Source: Alphaproteobacteria bacterium (GTDB lineage Bacteria > Pseudomonadota > Alphaproteobacteria > UBA8366). From it: a stretch of DNA of 64,000 nucleotides. Positions 28,918 to 36,985 of the stretch are shown piece after piece. Where the stretch lies: contig JANQKC010000018.1 in assembly GCA_028281325.1 (NCBI GenBank), positions 1 through 64,000 on the forward strand, written 5' to 3'. A program made the translations under genes and the position numbers. Within the stretch, counting starts at the first letter, position 1; each line of letters opens with the position of its first letter. The notes under the pieces are model-generated. The model made no database searches. It was not told the DNA's origin and saw only the letters and a program-made list of their open reading frames with translations.

Positions 28918-29343
28918 ATGCCGGAACATAGACAGGTTGATATCGATTTAGATGTCCACAAGAGAATTGAACTTGAGAAACGCAGCTTTTCGGAGAGCGA
29001 TAATCAAGCGTTGCGTCGCCTTCTGGGAATAGATGTTGATGAGCCGCATTCTACTTCTGTGGGCCGGGCGTGGTCTGGCAAAGGCGTGAGTCTTGCGCAC
29101 GGAACCAAGATCCAGATGGAATACAACGGCCGCCAACATCAGGGTCGCATCGAGGATGGGAACTGGGTGGTTGAGGGTCAAAAATATAATAGTCCTTCGG
29201 CCGCGGCGGGTGGCGTAGCGTTGACCAAGGCTGGGAAGCACCCCAGTCTCGATGGTTGGATGTACTGGCAGGTAATGCGACCGGAGGATTCGGATTGGTT
29301 GGCATTACGGCTTCTACGTCAGCAGACGTATGGTTTAGCCTAG
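28918..29343 (+). CDS. RHH-RAMA protein: putative modified-DNA reader next to type I RM
   Basis: 141 residues. The N-terminus QVDIDLDVHKRIELEKRSF then SESDNQALRRLLGID looks like a SeqA-type ribbon-helix-helix dimerisation/DNA-binding segment. Residues 55-135 match the RAMA domain (restriction-associated modified-DNA reader): GVSLAHGTKIQMEYNGRQHQ, GRIEDGNWVVEGQKYNSPSA with the typical SPSAAA, and GWMYWQV. RAMA domains are predicted to sense modified bases and occur beside restriction systems. It is transcribed away from hsdM, and its stop is 10 bases before the tRNA-Arg 3' end. Role inferred: regulator or methylation-state sensor of the RM locus. Confidence 0.8.
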   Translation: MPEHRQVDIDLDVHKRIELEKRSFSESDNQALRRLLGIDVDEPHSTSVGRAWSGKGVSLAHGTKIQMEYNGRQHQGRIEDGNWVVEGQKYNSPSAAAGGVALTKAGKHPSLDGWMYWQVMRPEDSDWLALRLLRQQTYGLA

Positions 29344-29352
29344 CAATTTATA

Positions 29353-29429
29353 TGGTGACCCCGACAGGATTCGAACCTGTGACCTACAGATTAGGAATCT
29401 GTCGCTCTATCCAACTGAGCTACGGGGCC
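29353..29429 (-). tRNA. tRNA-Arg (anticodon CCT)
   Basis: 77 bases on the minus strand with CCA encoded. Acceptor stem GGCCCCG pairs with CGGGGTC (one G-U). The anticodon stem ACAGA/TCTGT encloses loop TTCCTAA, so the anticodon is CCT, reading AGG arginine codons. The T-arm contains GGTTCGAATCC. Its 3' end faces the RM island to the left, which is the orientation expected for tRNA-targeted integration. Confidence 0.97.
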
Positions 29430-29681
29430 ACTATTCCTTGCTTATCAAAGGCGACATTTATCTGCCAGCGAATTTCACAAGCTTTGCTTGTTTGATTCGT
29501 AGCTTGTCCTCCTCCAACGCGATGTGTTGATCGATAAAGAAGTACTTGGGTTTCGAACTGCGCTCAAACGGGTCCCCCACCTTGTAATCCCCTCCCGATT
29601 GTCGTGAACTGTGCGGGTGGCCGGCCGCGACCGCGCTCCGGCCGGTCCCTTTCCCCTCCGTTGTCTTGTTGAGGTGCCGTC

Positions 29682-30812
29682 ATGCCTGTCGAACCGTTTC
29701 CGTTGATCGAGATTGCCGGGCCGCCGCGGGAGCGGGGGCTGGCGTACGGGCGGCAGGCGGCCGAGCGGATCGCCGTCAGCGAGGAGATCTATGTCGACGC
29801 GATGGGAAAGCGCGGCTTTCCCTGGGCCGAAGTCAAGCGGTTGGCGCGGGACTTCGTGCCGTCGATCGAGGCGTGCGAGCCGGCCTATCTGGAGGAGATG
29901 CACGGCATCGCCGAGGGGGCCGGGGTCGCTCTGGAGACCATCGTTGTGGTCAACGCGCGCAGCGAAATCTTCAACGGGCGGAAACCCGGCGCGGACCTGC
30001 CGCCCGATGAGGGCTGCACCAGCGCGGTGGCGCTGCCGGCGGCGACGCGCGACGGGCGGCTGATCCACGGCCAGAACTGGGACTTCAACGCGTCCTGCGT
30101 GCACTCCTCGATCGTGCTCAAGATCGAGCCGGCGGACGGGCCGTCGATCCTCACCTTCGTCGAGGCGGGCGGACTGGCGCGGTCCGGCATCAACAGTGCC
30201 GGCCTCTCGGTGACCGCGAACAACCTGGAATCCGACCACGACCAGGGCCGCACGGGCATGCCGCTGTCGATGATCCGGCGGCGCATCCTATCCGCGCCGA
30301 ACCTGGCGAAGGCGCTGGGCGCGATCACGTCCGCGCCGCGGGCGGTGTCCAACAACATGACGGTCGCCCACGCCGCCGGCGAGGCGGTGAACCTGGAGAC
30401 CACGCCGGACGAGGTCTTCCCGCTGTGGCCGGATGCGGACGGCCTGTTCGTCCACTCCAACCATTTCAAGAGCGAGGCCGCGCGGGCGAAGCTGGTCGAC
30501 CGGGGCATCCTGGGCGGGTCGCCCTGCACGCTCTACCGCGACCGGCGCGTCGACGCGCGGCTGCGGCCGCATCTCGGCGCGCTGACGGTCGAGCATTTCA
30601 AAGAGGCCTTCCGCGACGATTTCGGCGCGCCCTACGCGGTGTGCCGCCCACCTATCGTCAGCCGGCACGGGTACAAGTCGTCCAGCGTCGCCACCGTCAT
30701 CTTCGATCCCGCCGCCGGCGTGCTGTGGGCCTGCCCGGCGCCGTACGAGAGCGACGTCTTCACCGAATATCGGTTGACCGGCGCCGCCGATTCCGCGCGG
30801 GCCGCCGAATAA
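29682..30812 (+). CDS. C45-family autoproteolytic acyltransferase/hydrolase
   Basis: 376 residues. Resembles acyl-CoA:6-aminopenicillanic acid acyltransferase (peptidase C45, Ntn-hydrolase). The predicted autocatalytic Gly-Cys site is DEGCTSAVAL with Cys112, followed by HGQNWDFNASC, typical of the family. Upstream come RERGLAYGRQAAERI and LEEMHGIAEGAGVALETIV, and downstream GLSVTANNL, RAVSNNMTVAHAAGEAVNLE and PLWPDADGLFVHSNHF. Bacterial members act on amide-linked acyl groups; the substrate here is unknown. GTTGAGGTGCCGTC precedes the ATG. It stands between the tRNA and the GNAT-like gene, with host-like GC. Confidence 0.88.
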   Translation: MPVEPFPLIEIAGPPRERGLAYGRQAAERIAVSEEIYVDAMGKRGFPWAEVKRLARDFVPSIEACEPAYLEEMHGIAEGAGVALETIVVVNARSEIFNGRKPGADLPPDEGCTSAVALPAATRDGRLIHGQNWDFNASCVHSSIVLKIEPADGPSILTFVEAGGLARSGINSAGLSVTANNLESDHDQGRTGMPLSMIRRRILSAPNLAKALGAITSAPRAVSNNMTVAHAAGEAVNLETTPDEVFPLWPDADGLFVHSNHFKSEAARAKLVDRGILGGSPCTLYRDRRVDARLRPHLGALTVEHFKEAFRDDFGAPYAVCRPPIVSRHGYKSSSVATVIFDPAAGVLWACPAPYESDVFTEYRLTGAADSARAAE

Positions 30813-31040
30813 CCGACGCCGTTGAAGCCGTGTAGAGGTTTCGGCGGGGCCGCCGCGTGTCGTCTGTGCGGTTTCGGGGCTGCCGATTGCCGCCGTGAGG
30901 CGGCATACACCGAAGAATAGAATCTCCTTTTGGGAATTTCATGCAACTTGCGCAACAATAGAGGCGCATATTCCTCAGTCTGCGGTTTTGCCGCGCACTG
31001 AAGGGCGGTGCTTGAAAAAAAATGTCACAAGGAGTTACCA

Positions 31041-31787
31041 ATGCGTCTCAGCGATGAAGAGCTAGAACTTATACAATCCTATGTGGAAAGCGTGCGCACC
31101 CGCGCCGCCGCGATGGGGTTTTCCATGACGTTGAGTTCCGACGCGAACGCTTTCGTCGATTTCCTGCACGCCCAGGAGGCGACCCACGGCGTGAGTTCGA
31201 TCCACGATCCGTCGAAATGCCATATCACGCCGGACAATTTCGCCTGGTTCCGGGTCGACCGGTTCGGTGTCGGCGTCGCCTGCCACGCGATCCGCATGAT
31301 CGAGACCGACGATTTCATCGAGGAGGTGCGCACCCACCGCGTCTTCGGCGATATCGAGGTGCCGTGGGATTTCGAGGATGTCGGGCTGTACCCCGAAGCC
31401 TACGACCTGCGCTTCGCGGGCCGCATCGGCATCGGCGGCGGGCTGTGGATCCATCCGAACAGCCGCGGCCGGAACCTGTCGGCGGTGTTCAGCAAGCTGC
31501 TGCGGATCATCGGCATCCGCCGCTTCCGGCTGGATCACTATGTGTCTTTCGTGCTGAACACGGGGAAACGCCAGCAATGGTCGCTGCAGAGCAACGGCCA
31601 GGCGCGGATTCCCCCGCTGCTGAACGGCTATTACCCGCCCTACGGCGCGAACAAGGATATCCTGCTAACGCATTGCACGCGGGAGGAAATGCTCACGCAA
31701 ATTCGGCAGGAGTTGGCGTCTGCCGAAGCCGCAATATCCGCGTCCCATACAGAAGGTGACCGTCCTGCAATGGCAGAACGAGCCTGA
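31041..31787 (+). CDS. GNAT-like hypothetical protein
   Basis: 248 residues from ATG 31041, with GGAG upstream. No family recognised with certainty. The centre resembles an N-acetyltransferase motif A: IGIGGGLWIHPNSRGRNLSA followed by VFSKLLRIIGI, with R-G-R-N in the position of Q/RxxGxG/A. The N-terminal half has FAWFRVDRFGVGVACHAIRM, plausible beta strands. The last 95 bases overlap the tail of a convergent gene on the minus strand (31693-32169). The product may modify or sense a small molecule; function unknown. Confidence 0.7.
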   Translation: MRLSDEELELIQSYVESVRTRAAAMGFSMTLSSDANAFVDFLHAQEATHGVSSIHDPSKCHITPDNFAWFRVDRFGVGVACHAIRMIETDDFIEEVRTHRVFGDIEVPWDFEDVGLYPEAYDLRFAGRIGIGGGLWIHPNSRGRNLSAVFSKLLRIIGIRRFRLDHYVSFVLNTGKRQQWSLQSNGQARIPPLLNGYYPPYGANKDILLTHCTREEMLTQIRQELASAEAAISASHTEGDRPAMAERA

Positions 31788-32169
31788 CATACTCGCGGAC
31801 GATGTCGCCGATGCGCTGGTTCAGGTAATGGCAGGTCGGCTCGTGCGATTCGCGGGCCGCCAGATACTCGATCCCGCATCGCGCGGCATGTTCGGCGACG
31901 GGAAAGTCCCCGAGATACCGGCTGTTCCATGACTGGGCGTAGTAACCGGCATGGTTGGGCAGGATGAAATGCTGCGGATTGTCGGCGCGCGCGTCGACGA
32001 TCCAATCCCGGCTGAACTGGTCGACGCCGGGCGCCCGGAAGGACCGGGCGTCCGACCAGCGCGCGTACAGCCGCTGCAACTTGGTTTCCCGGCCCGTGCC
32101 CCATTGGGCGAGCCGTTCCAGCCGCATGAACTGGTCAAACGTTATTTGCCGGCGTTCGTCCTGGTCCAT
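31693..32169 (-). CDS. PAS_5-like small protein, paralogue 1
   Basis: 158 residues, cytoplasmic. The C-terminal part EPTCHYLNQRIGDIVREYVR then LVLPLQDG is like the end of the PAS_5 domain common in Rhodospirillales (strands ending in RLLLPL). It aligns with the neighbouring gene: IGDIVREYVRLVLPL here against IGDETEEYIRLLLPT there, and DNPQHFIL against DNPYDYRL. Its 5' end overlaps the paralogue by 35 bases, and its 3' end overlaps the convergent GNAT-like gene by 95 bases. A later Met at 32127 would remove the first overlap. Probably a sensory or ligand-binding module; family assignment tentative. Confidence 0.65.
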   Translation of the reverse strand: MDQDERRQITFDQFMRLERLAQWGTGRETKLQRLYARWSDARSFRAPGVDQFSRDWIVDARADNPQHFILPNHAGYYAQSWNSRYLGDFPVAEHAARCGIEYLAARESHEPTCHYLNQRIGDIVREYVRLVLPLQDGHLLYGTRILRLRQTPTPAEFA

Positions 32170-32713
32170 GAATCGTCTCGTTGGTCTGGGTCATCGCCTT
32201 GGTTACCGGCCGGCTCAGGCCGTGTATGCGATTCACTGTGCCGCTGCCGCCGATCGTTGGCAACAGCAATCGGATGTACTCCTCGGTCTCGTCGCCGATG
32301 GTCTGGCTTATCCGCTGATAGCTTGCCTGGTGGGTGTTCTTGCAGAAATTCAAGTCGGCCATCAGCGCGGTGCGGAGCAACGGCGGCTCGACGCGGCGCA
32401 ACGGCATCCCCTGGCGCGGTTCCACGGGCGTGACGAGGCGGTAGTCGTAGGGATTGTCGGGCGTCGCGTCGACATGGAACAGCGCCAACCCCGTCAGCGC
32501 GGTGTCGCCGGCGGGCCGTTGCACGATGGCGTGGTTCAGTGCGGTATGAAAGCGCGCGTCCTGCGCCGGCGATCCATGCCGCATCCATAGGGTGTAGGCC
32601 TCCTGCAGCATGCCGCCGCGGTCCCAATACCAGATCGCGCCGATATCCAGGTCGGTGCTGCGCCATGAATCGGCGCTGCCGTCCGAGTTTGTGGTAACGA
32701 AGGTTGAATCCAT
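32135..32713 (-). CDS. PAS_5-like small protein, paralogue 2
   Basis: 192 residues. The region ALFHVDATPDNPYDYRLVTP, then SYQRISQTIGDETEEYIRLL-LPT, resembles PAS_5 proteins and is paralogous to the following gene (IGDxxxEYxRLxLP shared). No catalytic motif or membrane segment is seen. The start at 32713 gives MDSTFVTTNSDGSADSWRST. Upstream is a short AT-rich stretch and then the convergent end of the ABC transporter ATPase gene, so this is the first gene of a two-gene unit. Function unknown, possibly sensory. Confidence 0.65.
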   Translation of the reverse strand: MDSTFVTTNSDGSADSWRSTDLDIGAIWYWDRGGMLQEAYTLWMRHGSPAQDARFHTALNHAIVQRPAGDTALTGLALFHVDATPDNPYDYRLVTPVEPRQGMPLRRVEPPLLRTALMADLNFCKNTHQASYQRISQTIGDETEEYIRLLLPTIGGSGTVNRIHGLSRPVTKAMTQTNETIHGPGRTPANNV

Positions 32714-32788
32714 GCCATCGCACTCCGGGGGAGAGTATAGGGCGTCGATGGCGTATTATTACACTAACAATGCGCGCAATCCGAGAAC

Positions 32789-33589
32789 TTATAAAATCTG
32801 GCTCAGGAACTCTTTCGTCCGGGGGTCTTTCGCATCGGTGAAGAAGGTCGCGGGCGGTCCGTGTTCGACGATGATGCCGCGGTCGGTGAAATAGATGTGG
32901 TCCGCCAGTTCGCGCGCGAAGCCCATCTCATGGGTCACCAGGATGCAGGTCATGCCGTCTTCCGCGAGTTCCTGGATCGTGACCAGGACCTCCTTCACGG
33001 TTTCCGGGTCGAGCGCGGCGGTCACCTCGTCGAACAGCATGACGTCGGGCGTCATGGCGAGCGACCGGGCGATCGCGACGCGCTGCTGCTGGCCGCCCGA
33101 CAATTCGCCGGGATAGTGGTGTTCGCGGCCCTCCAGCCGGACCTTCTTGATCAAGCCGACGGCGCGTTTCTCGACCTCCGCCTTGCTTTCCTTCAGCACG
33201 TGGAGCGGCGCCATCATGACATTCTCCAGCGCCGTCTTGTGCGGGAACAGATTGTATTGCTGGAACACCATCCCGACCTTCTTGCGCAGCTCCAGCTTGT
33301 CGAGTTTGGGGTCGTTGACCTCGATCCCCTCGACCGTGATCGACCCTTGCTGGATGTCGTTCAACGCATTGATGCAGCGGATCAGCGTCGACTTGCCGGA
33401 CCCGGACGGCCCGATGATGCAGATGACCTCGCCCTTCATGACGTCGAGCGACACCCCTTTCAGCACTTCCAGTTCGCCGAACGCCTTATGCACGTTCTTC
33501 AGGCTGACCATCGGCTGGTCGGGCGTCCAGGCGGTTGCCGGTGTGTCGGCGGCCAGGTTGGAGGCGGGTTGCGTGGTTTCTGCGGTCAT
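32789..33589 (-). CDS. Polar amino-acid ABC transporter ATP-binding protein
   Basis: 266 residues, GlnQ/AapP type. Walker A GPSGSGKSTLIRCINALN, Q-loop VGMVFQQYNLFPHKTALENV, signature LSGGQQQRVAIARSLA, Walker B VMLFDEVTAALDPETV and switch HEMGFARELAD. A 25-residue Thr/Ala-rich N-terminal extension precedes MVSLKNVHKAFGE and may not be translated if a later start is used. Last gene of the four-gene transporter operon on the minus strand (binding protein, permease, permease, ATPase). Confidence 0.95.
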   Translation of the reverse strand: MTAETTQPASNLAADTPATAWTPDQPMVSLKNVHKAFGELEVLKGVSLDVMKGEVICIIGPSGSGKSTLIRCINALNDIQQGSITVEGIEVNDPKLDKLELRKKVGMVFQQYNLFPHKTALENVMMAPLHVLKESKAEVEKRAVGLIKKVRLEGREHHYPGELSGGQQQRVAIARSLAMTPDVMLFDEVTAALDPETVKEVLVTIQELAEDGMTCILVTHEMGFARELADHIYFTDRGIIVEHGPPATFFTDAKDPRTKEFLSQIL

Positions 33590-33620
33590 GTCGGTGTCCC
33601 CTGCGGCTGTGCGTCGCGCA

Positions 33621-34541
33621 TCAGATTTTCACCGCGTAACGGCGTTCCAGCGAGATCGTCCAGCGTGCGATCGGATAGCAGTAGAGAAAGAAGATCACGA
33701 GGAGGAAGGAATAGAACGGCGCCAGGAGTTCGGGCCGGCTGCCCTCCGCTGCCATCGCCTGCTGCGAGTGGGTCACGGCTTCCTCGACCCCCATGATCGA
33801 GGCCAGCGGCGTCGCCATGGTCAGGATCGCGTACCAGTTCATCCAGGGCGGGATCATCCGCTTGATGCATTGCGGCAGGATGATCATCCACATCGTCTGG
33901 CGGCGCGAGAAGGCAAGGCTTTCGGCGGATTCCCATTGGCCGGACGGAATCGACCGCACCGCGCCGCGCACCACTTCGGAGATGTTGGCCATCACCGGCA
34001 GCGAAAAGCCGATGGTCGCCTTCATCCAATCGGGGATGTTGACCTCGACGCCGAACACCGTGATCTGGAACGGCAGCAGCAGCATGATGCAGAACAGCAG
34101 CACGAGCCACGGCGAGTTGCGGAAGAACTGCGTGACCAGCCAGGAGCCGCCGCGCACCGGGGCGAGCAGCGAGACCTGCATCAGGCCGAGCGCCGCGCCG
34201 GCGACCGTGCCGATCGCCATCGCGAAGAAGCTGATCACCAGGTTCAGCACGAAGCCCCACAGCACGAACGGCACCCAGCGGACGAAGGTCGTGAAGAGCG
34301 ATTCGCGCGCGCCCGACGCCTGGGCATAGACGTCCGAAATCCCGAGCGAGAGCGTGAACACCGCGGCGAGCACCAGGCCGTGCCACGCCTTGAGCTCGAT
34401 GCGCGGCGGCAGGAAGGCCGGCCGGGTCAGGCGATCGCTCGGCGGCAACAGGACCGGCAGGTCGGTCGTCGCGGCCTTCGCGCCCGTGATGTCGAGGCCG
34501 GGGATCGGCCGGGTGGTTTTTTGGCGCGAAAACACGGGCAT
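33621..34541 (-). CDS. Amino-acid ABC transporter permease (second)
   Basis: 306 residues. The ATG at 34541 overlaps the stop of the first permease by one base (TAATG), which decides the start. A long N-terminal cytoplasmic segment is followed by membrane helices. The HisM-type EAA loop is ESAESLAFSRRQTMWMIILP. FVLNLVISFFAMAIGTVAGA and FRNSPWLVLLFCIMLLLPFQ are membrane or periplasmic parts. It forms the translocation pore with the other permease (34541-35284). Confidence 0.93.
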   Translation of the reverse strand: MPVFSRQKTTRPIPGLDITGAKAATTDLPVLLPPSDRLTRPAFLPPRIELKAWHGLVLAAVFTLSLGISDVYAQASGARESLFTTFVRWVPFVLWGFVLNLVISFFAMAIGTVAGAALGLMQVSLLAPVRGGSWLVTQFFRNSPWLVLLFCIMLLLPFQITVFGVEVNIPDWMKATIGFSLPVMANISEVVRGAVRSIPSGQWESAESLAFSRRQTMWMIILPQCIKRMIPPWMNWYAILTMATPLASIMGVEEAVTHSQQAMAAEGSRPELLAPFYSFLLVIFFLYCYPIARWTISLERRYAVKI

Positions 34542-35284
34542 TATCCGTAGCCCGGAATCTTCATCTTCCGCTCCCAGCGATTCATCATCCAGACCAGAAC
34601 GCCGACCAGTCCGATGTAATAGACGAACAGCACGAACATCATCTCCGGCACGTTCACGTTGTCCGACCAGACCTGGTTCGCGGTGTACATCATCTCCGGT
34701 ACCGCGATGGCGTAGGCCAGGGTGGTCGTCTTCAGCAGATTGACGAGATTGTTGTTGAGCGACGGCAGGCAAACGCGGAAGGCGAGCGGCAGAATGATGT
34801 AGATATAGGCCTTGAGCCTGCTGTAGCCGAGCGATTCCGCGGCTTCCCGCGTGGCCGTCGGCACCGCCTCGATCCCGGCCCGGAAGATCTCCACGTTGAA
34901 GGCGCCGGCGAAGAAGGACAGTGACACCACGGCCCAGCCGAACGCGCCGATATAGGCTTGCTGGAAGCCGCCGGCATCATAGGTCGGCGTGAAATTGCCC
35001 AGCACGAAATAGAAGAAAAGGATCTGCACCAGCGGCGGGGTGTTGCGGAAAAGCTGGATATAGCCGGCCATCGTGAGCCGCAGCAGCTTGGACCGCGCCC
35101 CTTGCGCCCACGCACCGATGATCCCGACGATCGTGCTGAAGATCAGGCAGGCGATGATCAGTTGGAAGGAAACCCAGATCGCGTGAATGAACCGGTCGTA
35201 CTCGTACTGGTCATAGAAAATAATGAAGTTGATGCCGGTCTTCTCGTACAGGTTCTGGAAGAACGGCGCGATCACCTCGAGCAC
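34541..35284 (-). CDS. Amino-acid ABC transporter permease (first)
   Basis: 247 residues with about five membrane helices (VSFQLIIACLIFSTIVGIIG, LVQILFFYFVLGN). The EAA loop is REAAESLGYSRLKAYIYIIL-PLAFR, typical of the HisMQ/GlnP family. FRNTPPLVQILFFY is the conserved FRGTPxLVQ-type motif. It is separated from the substrate-binding-protein gene by 116 bases and coupled to the second permease by a one-base overlap. The substrate is likely a polar or dicarboxylic amino acid; not determinable from sequence alone. Confidence 0.94.
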   Translation of the reverse strand: MLEVIAPFFQNLYEKTGINFIIFYDQYEYDRFIHAIWVSFQLIIACLIFSTIVGIIGAWAQGARSKLLRLTMAGYIQLFRNTPPLVQILFFYFVLGNFTPTYDAGGFQQAYIGAFGWAVVSLSFFAGAFNVEIFRAGIEAVPTATREAAESLGYSRLKAYIYIILPLAFRVCLPSLNNNLVNLLKTTTLAYAIAVPEMMYTANQVWSDNVNVPEMMFVLFVYYIGLVGVLVWMMNRWERKMKIPGYG

Positions 35285-35400
35285 GGTTTGCCTCCCCGGC
35301 GTTACGAGCCTGTTGTTTTTTCCGTCTTCGACCCTGGCCGCTGTACGCGCGACGATTATGCCGCGCGTACAGCCGCAGGGTCGTCAGGACGGGCGCACCC

Positions 35401-36243
35401 TTATTTCAGGTGACCGTGCTCGAACGTGAACTTATCCCGCATTTTCTTGACATAGTCGGTCGGCTGGATGCCCCACTTCTTTTCCAGCTCCATCAGCTTC
35501 CCGGACGCATGCCAGTGATAGATCATGCCGGACATGAAGCGCCCCCAGATGCCCTCGCGTTCCTTCAGCGGCACGGCGAGGCCCCAGGGATTGTCGTCTT
35601 CGGTCGCCAGCGGCATTTCGTAGGCGTCCCAGTCGCCCGACGCGAGATCGGCCATGATCGAGGAATCGTCATAGACCCAGGCGATGCATTTGCCGTCGCG
35701 CAACGCTTGCTTCGCTTCCGCGTTGCCGACGAAGGCGACGATCTTGGCCTTGTACCGCTGCGAGACGGCCTTGTTGTAGAACGCGCCCTGCTTGCCGCAG
35801 ACCGGTTTGCCCGTCAGGTCGGCCCAGGTCTTCACCGCGCCTTTCTTGGCCAGCACGTTGGTGCCCGAGGTGTAGTAATTCGGATCGACGATGCCGACGA
35901 TCTTCCGGCGGTCGGTGCGATCCGACATGGTGGCGATCATCAGGTCGATCTTGCCCTGTTGCAGGAACTGCATCCGGTTGGATGACTGCACGGGCACCAG
36001 CTCAAGCGCGACACCCATGGTGTCCGCGACGTCCTTGGCCAGATCGACCTCCATGCCGACCAGCTTGCCCGACGGATCGCGAAATCCCCATGGCTTGTAG
36101 TCGGCTTTGACGCCGACGACGAGCTTGCCGCGCTCCAACACTTTCTTGAAGCGGTCATTGGCGGCGTCGGCGCTGAAGCCGCTTGTCAGCACGCCAAGCG
36201 CTGCGGCCGTACAGGCCAGCGCTGTCAGGAATCGAGTCCCCAT
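35401..36243 (-). CDS. Periplasmic amino-acid-binding protein of the ABC transporter
   Basis: 280 residues with a signal peptide (MGTRFLTALACTAAALGVLT...ADA). The SBP_bac_3 fold is evident: GKLVVGVKADYKPWGFRD, GKLVGMEVDLAKDVADTMGV, then QFLQQGKIDLMIATMSDRTD (R in the ligand-binding loop), WADLTGKPVCGKQGAFYNKA and GKCIAWVYDDSSIMADL. WGLAVPLKEREGIW is also typical. First gene of the operon with two permeases and an ATPase. A good guess is glutamate/aspartate or a related polar amino acid. The upstream 198 bases up to the next gene hold its promoter, not resolved by eye. Confidence 0.95.
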   Translation of the reverse strand: MGTRFLTALACTAAALGVLTSGFSADAANDRFKKVLERGKLVVGVKADYKPWGFRDPSGKLVGMEVDLAKDVADTMGVALELVPVQSSNRMQFLQQGKIDLMIATMSDRTDRRKIVGIVDPNYYTSGTNVLAKKGAVKTWADLTGKPVCGKQGAFYNKAVSQRYKAKIVAFVGNAEAKQALRDGKCIAWVYDDSSIMADLASGDWDAYEMPLATEDDNPWGLAVPLKEREGIWGRFMSGMIYHWHASGKLMELEKKWGIQPTDYVKKMRDKFTFEHGHLK

Positions 36244-36441
36244 TCGTATTCTCCCTTTGTGAAAACCAGAATTGCCTCAGAAATACTCGCCCTTCGCGAG
36301 TACTCTTCCATGTTTGCCCGGTAATCACAATACGACGCGACGGGCTCGTGCCGAACGAGCCCGTCGCGGGTGTCAGGATGTTTGAAGGATTGCGATGGTC
36401 GGGCGGGAGTGCCGACGCGCGGCTAAGCTAGCCGGAATAGG

Positions 36442-36780
36442 TTACCAGGGAAGACCGTCGATCGACGAAAGCGCCAGCCCGTCCTCCATCAGCGTATCGT
36501 CGCTGGTCGGGTTGTCGTCGAACGCGATCCATTGCTCCGCTCCTGACAGCGCGCCGCCGTCGGCATCGACCGACGCCACCAGCGTCCAATCGCTGGGTTC
36601 GATGTTGCTTGCGCCGGCCGCGTCCGTGACCGCGTCGATCCACAGGATGTCGTGCTCGTTGGTGCTCATGGCTGCATTCGACATATCGTCACCGTCAGGT
36701 ACTTCTTGGGCGTCGCCCATCGCCAAATTCTTCTCGTCTTTCTCAGGATTTGCCATTTCGAGAAACCTAGACTGTTTCAT
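36442..36780 (-). CDS. Small acidic hypothetical protein
   Basis: 112 residues from ATG 36780 (MKQSRFLEMANPEKDEK); alternative starts are 36840 and 36756. Strongly acidic and Asp/Ser/Ala-rich (DWTLVASVDADGG, DDNPTSDDTLMEDG), no signal peptide or membrane segment, ending in LPW. No family recognised. It may be a secreted or binding protein, or disordered. Divergent from the SpeD-like gene. The long acidic frame with plausible codon use supports coding, but there is no firm ribosome-binding site. Confidence 0.5.
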   Translation of the reverse strand: MKQSRFLEMANPEKDEKNLAMGDAQEVPDGDDMSNAAMSTNEHDILWIDAVTDAAGASNIEPSDWTLVASVDADGGALSGAEQWIAFDDNPTSDDTLMEDGLALSSIDGLPW

Positions 36781-36985
36781 GACCCTGATATCCAGCGGCG
36801 ATCCGCTCGATTGAAGGGCGACTATAGTTCTGTCCGGCACGGTGCGCGGTGATTTTGGTCACATCTAGATGAACAAAAACCTATGCAACAAACTAGAATA
36901 TAAGATTAATTTGGATTAACCGTAATTATGACCGGTTTTCCGGAATTCCTGCCGACGGAGGACCATTGCAGGAGGTGTATTGCCA

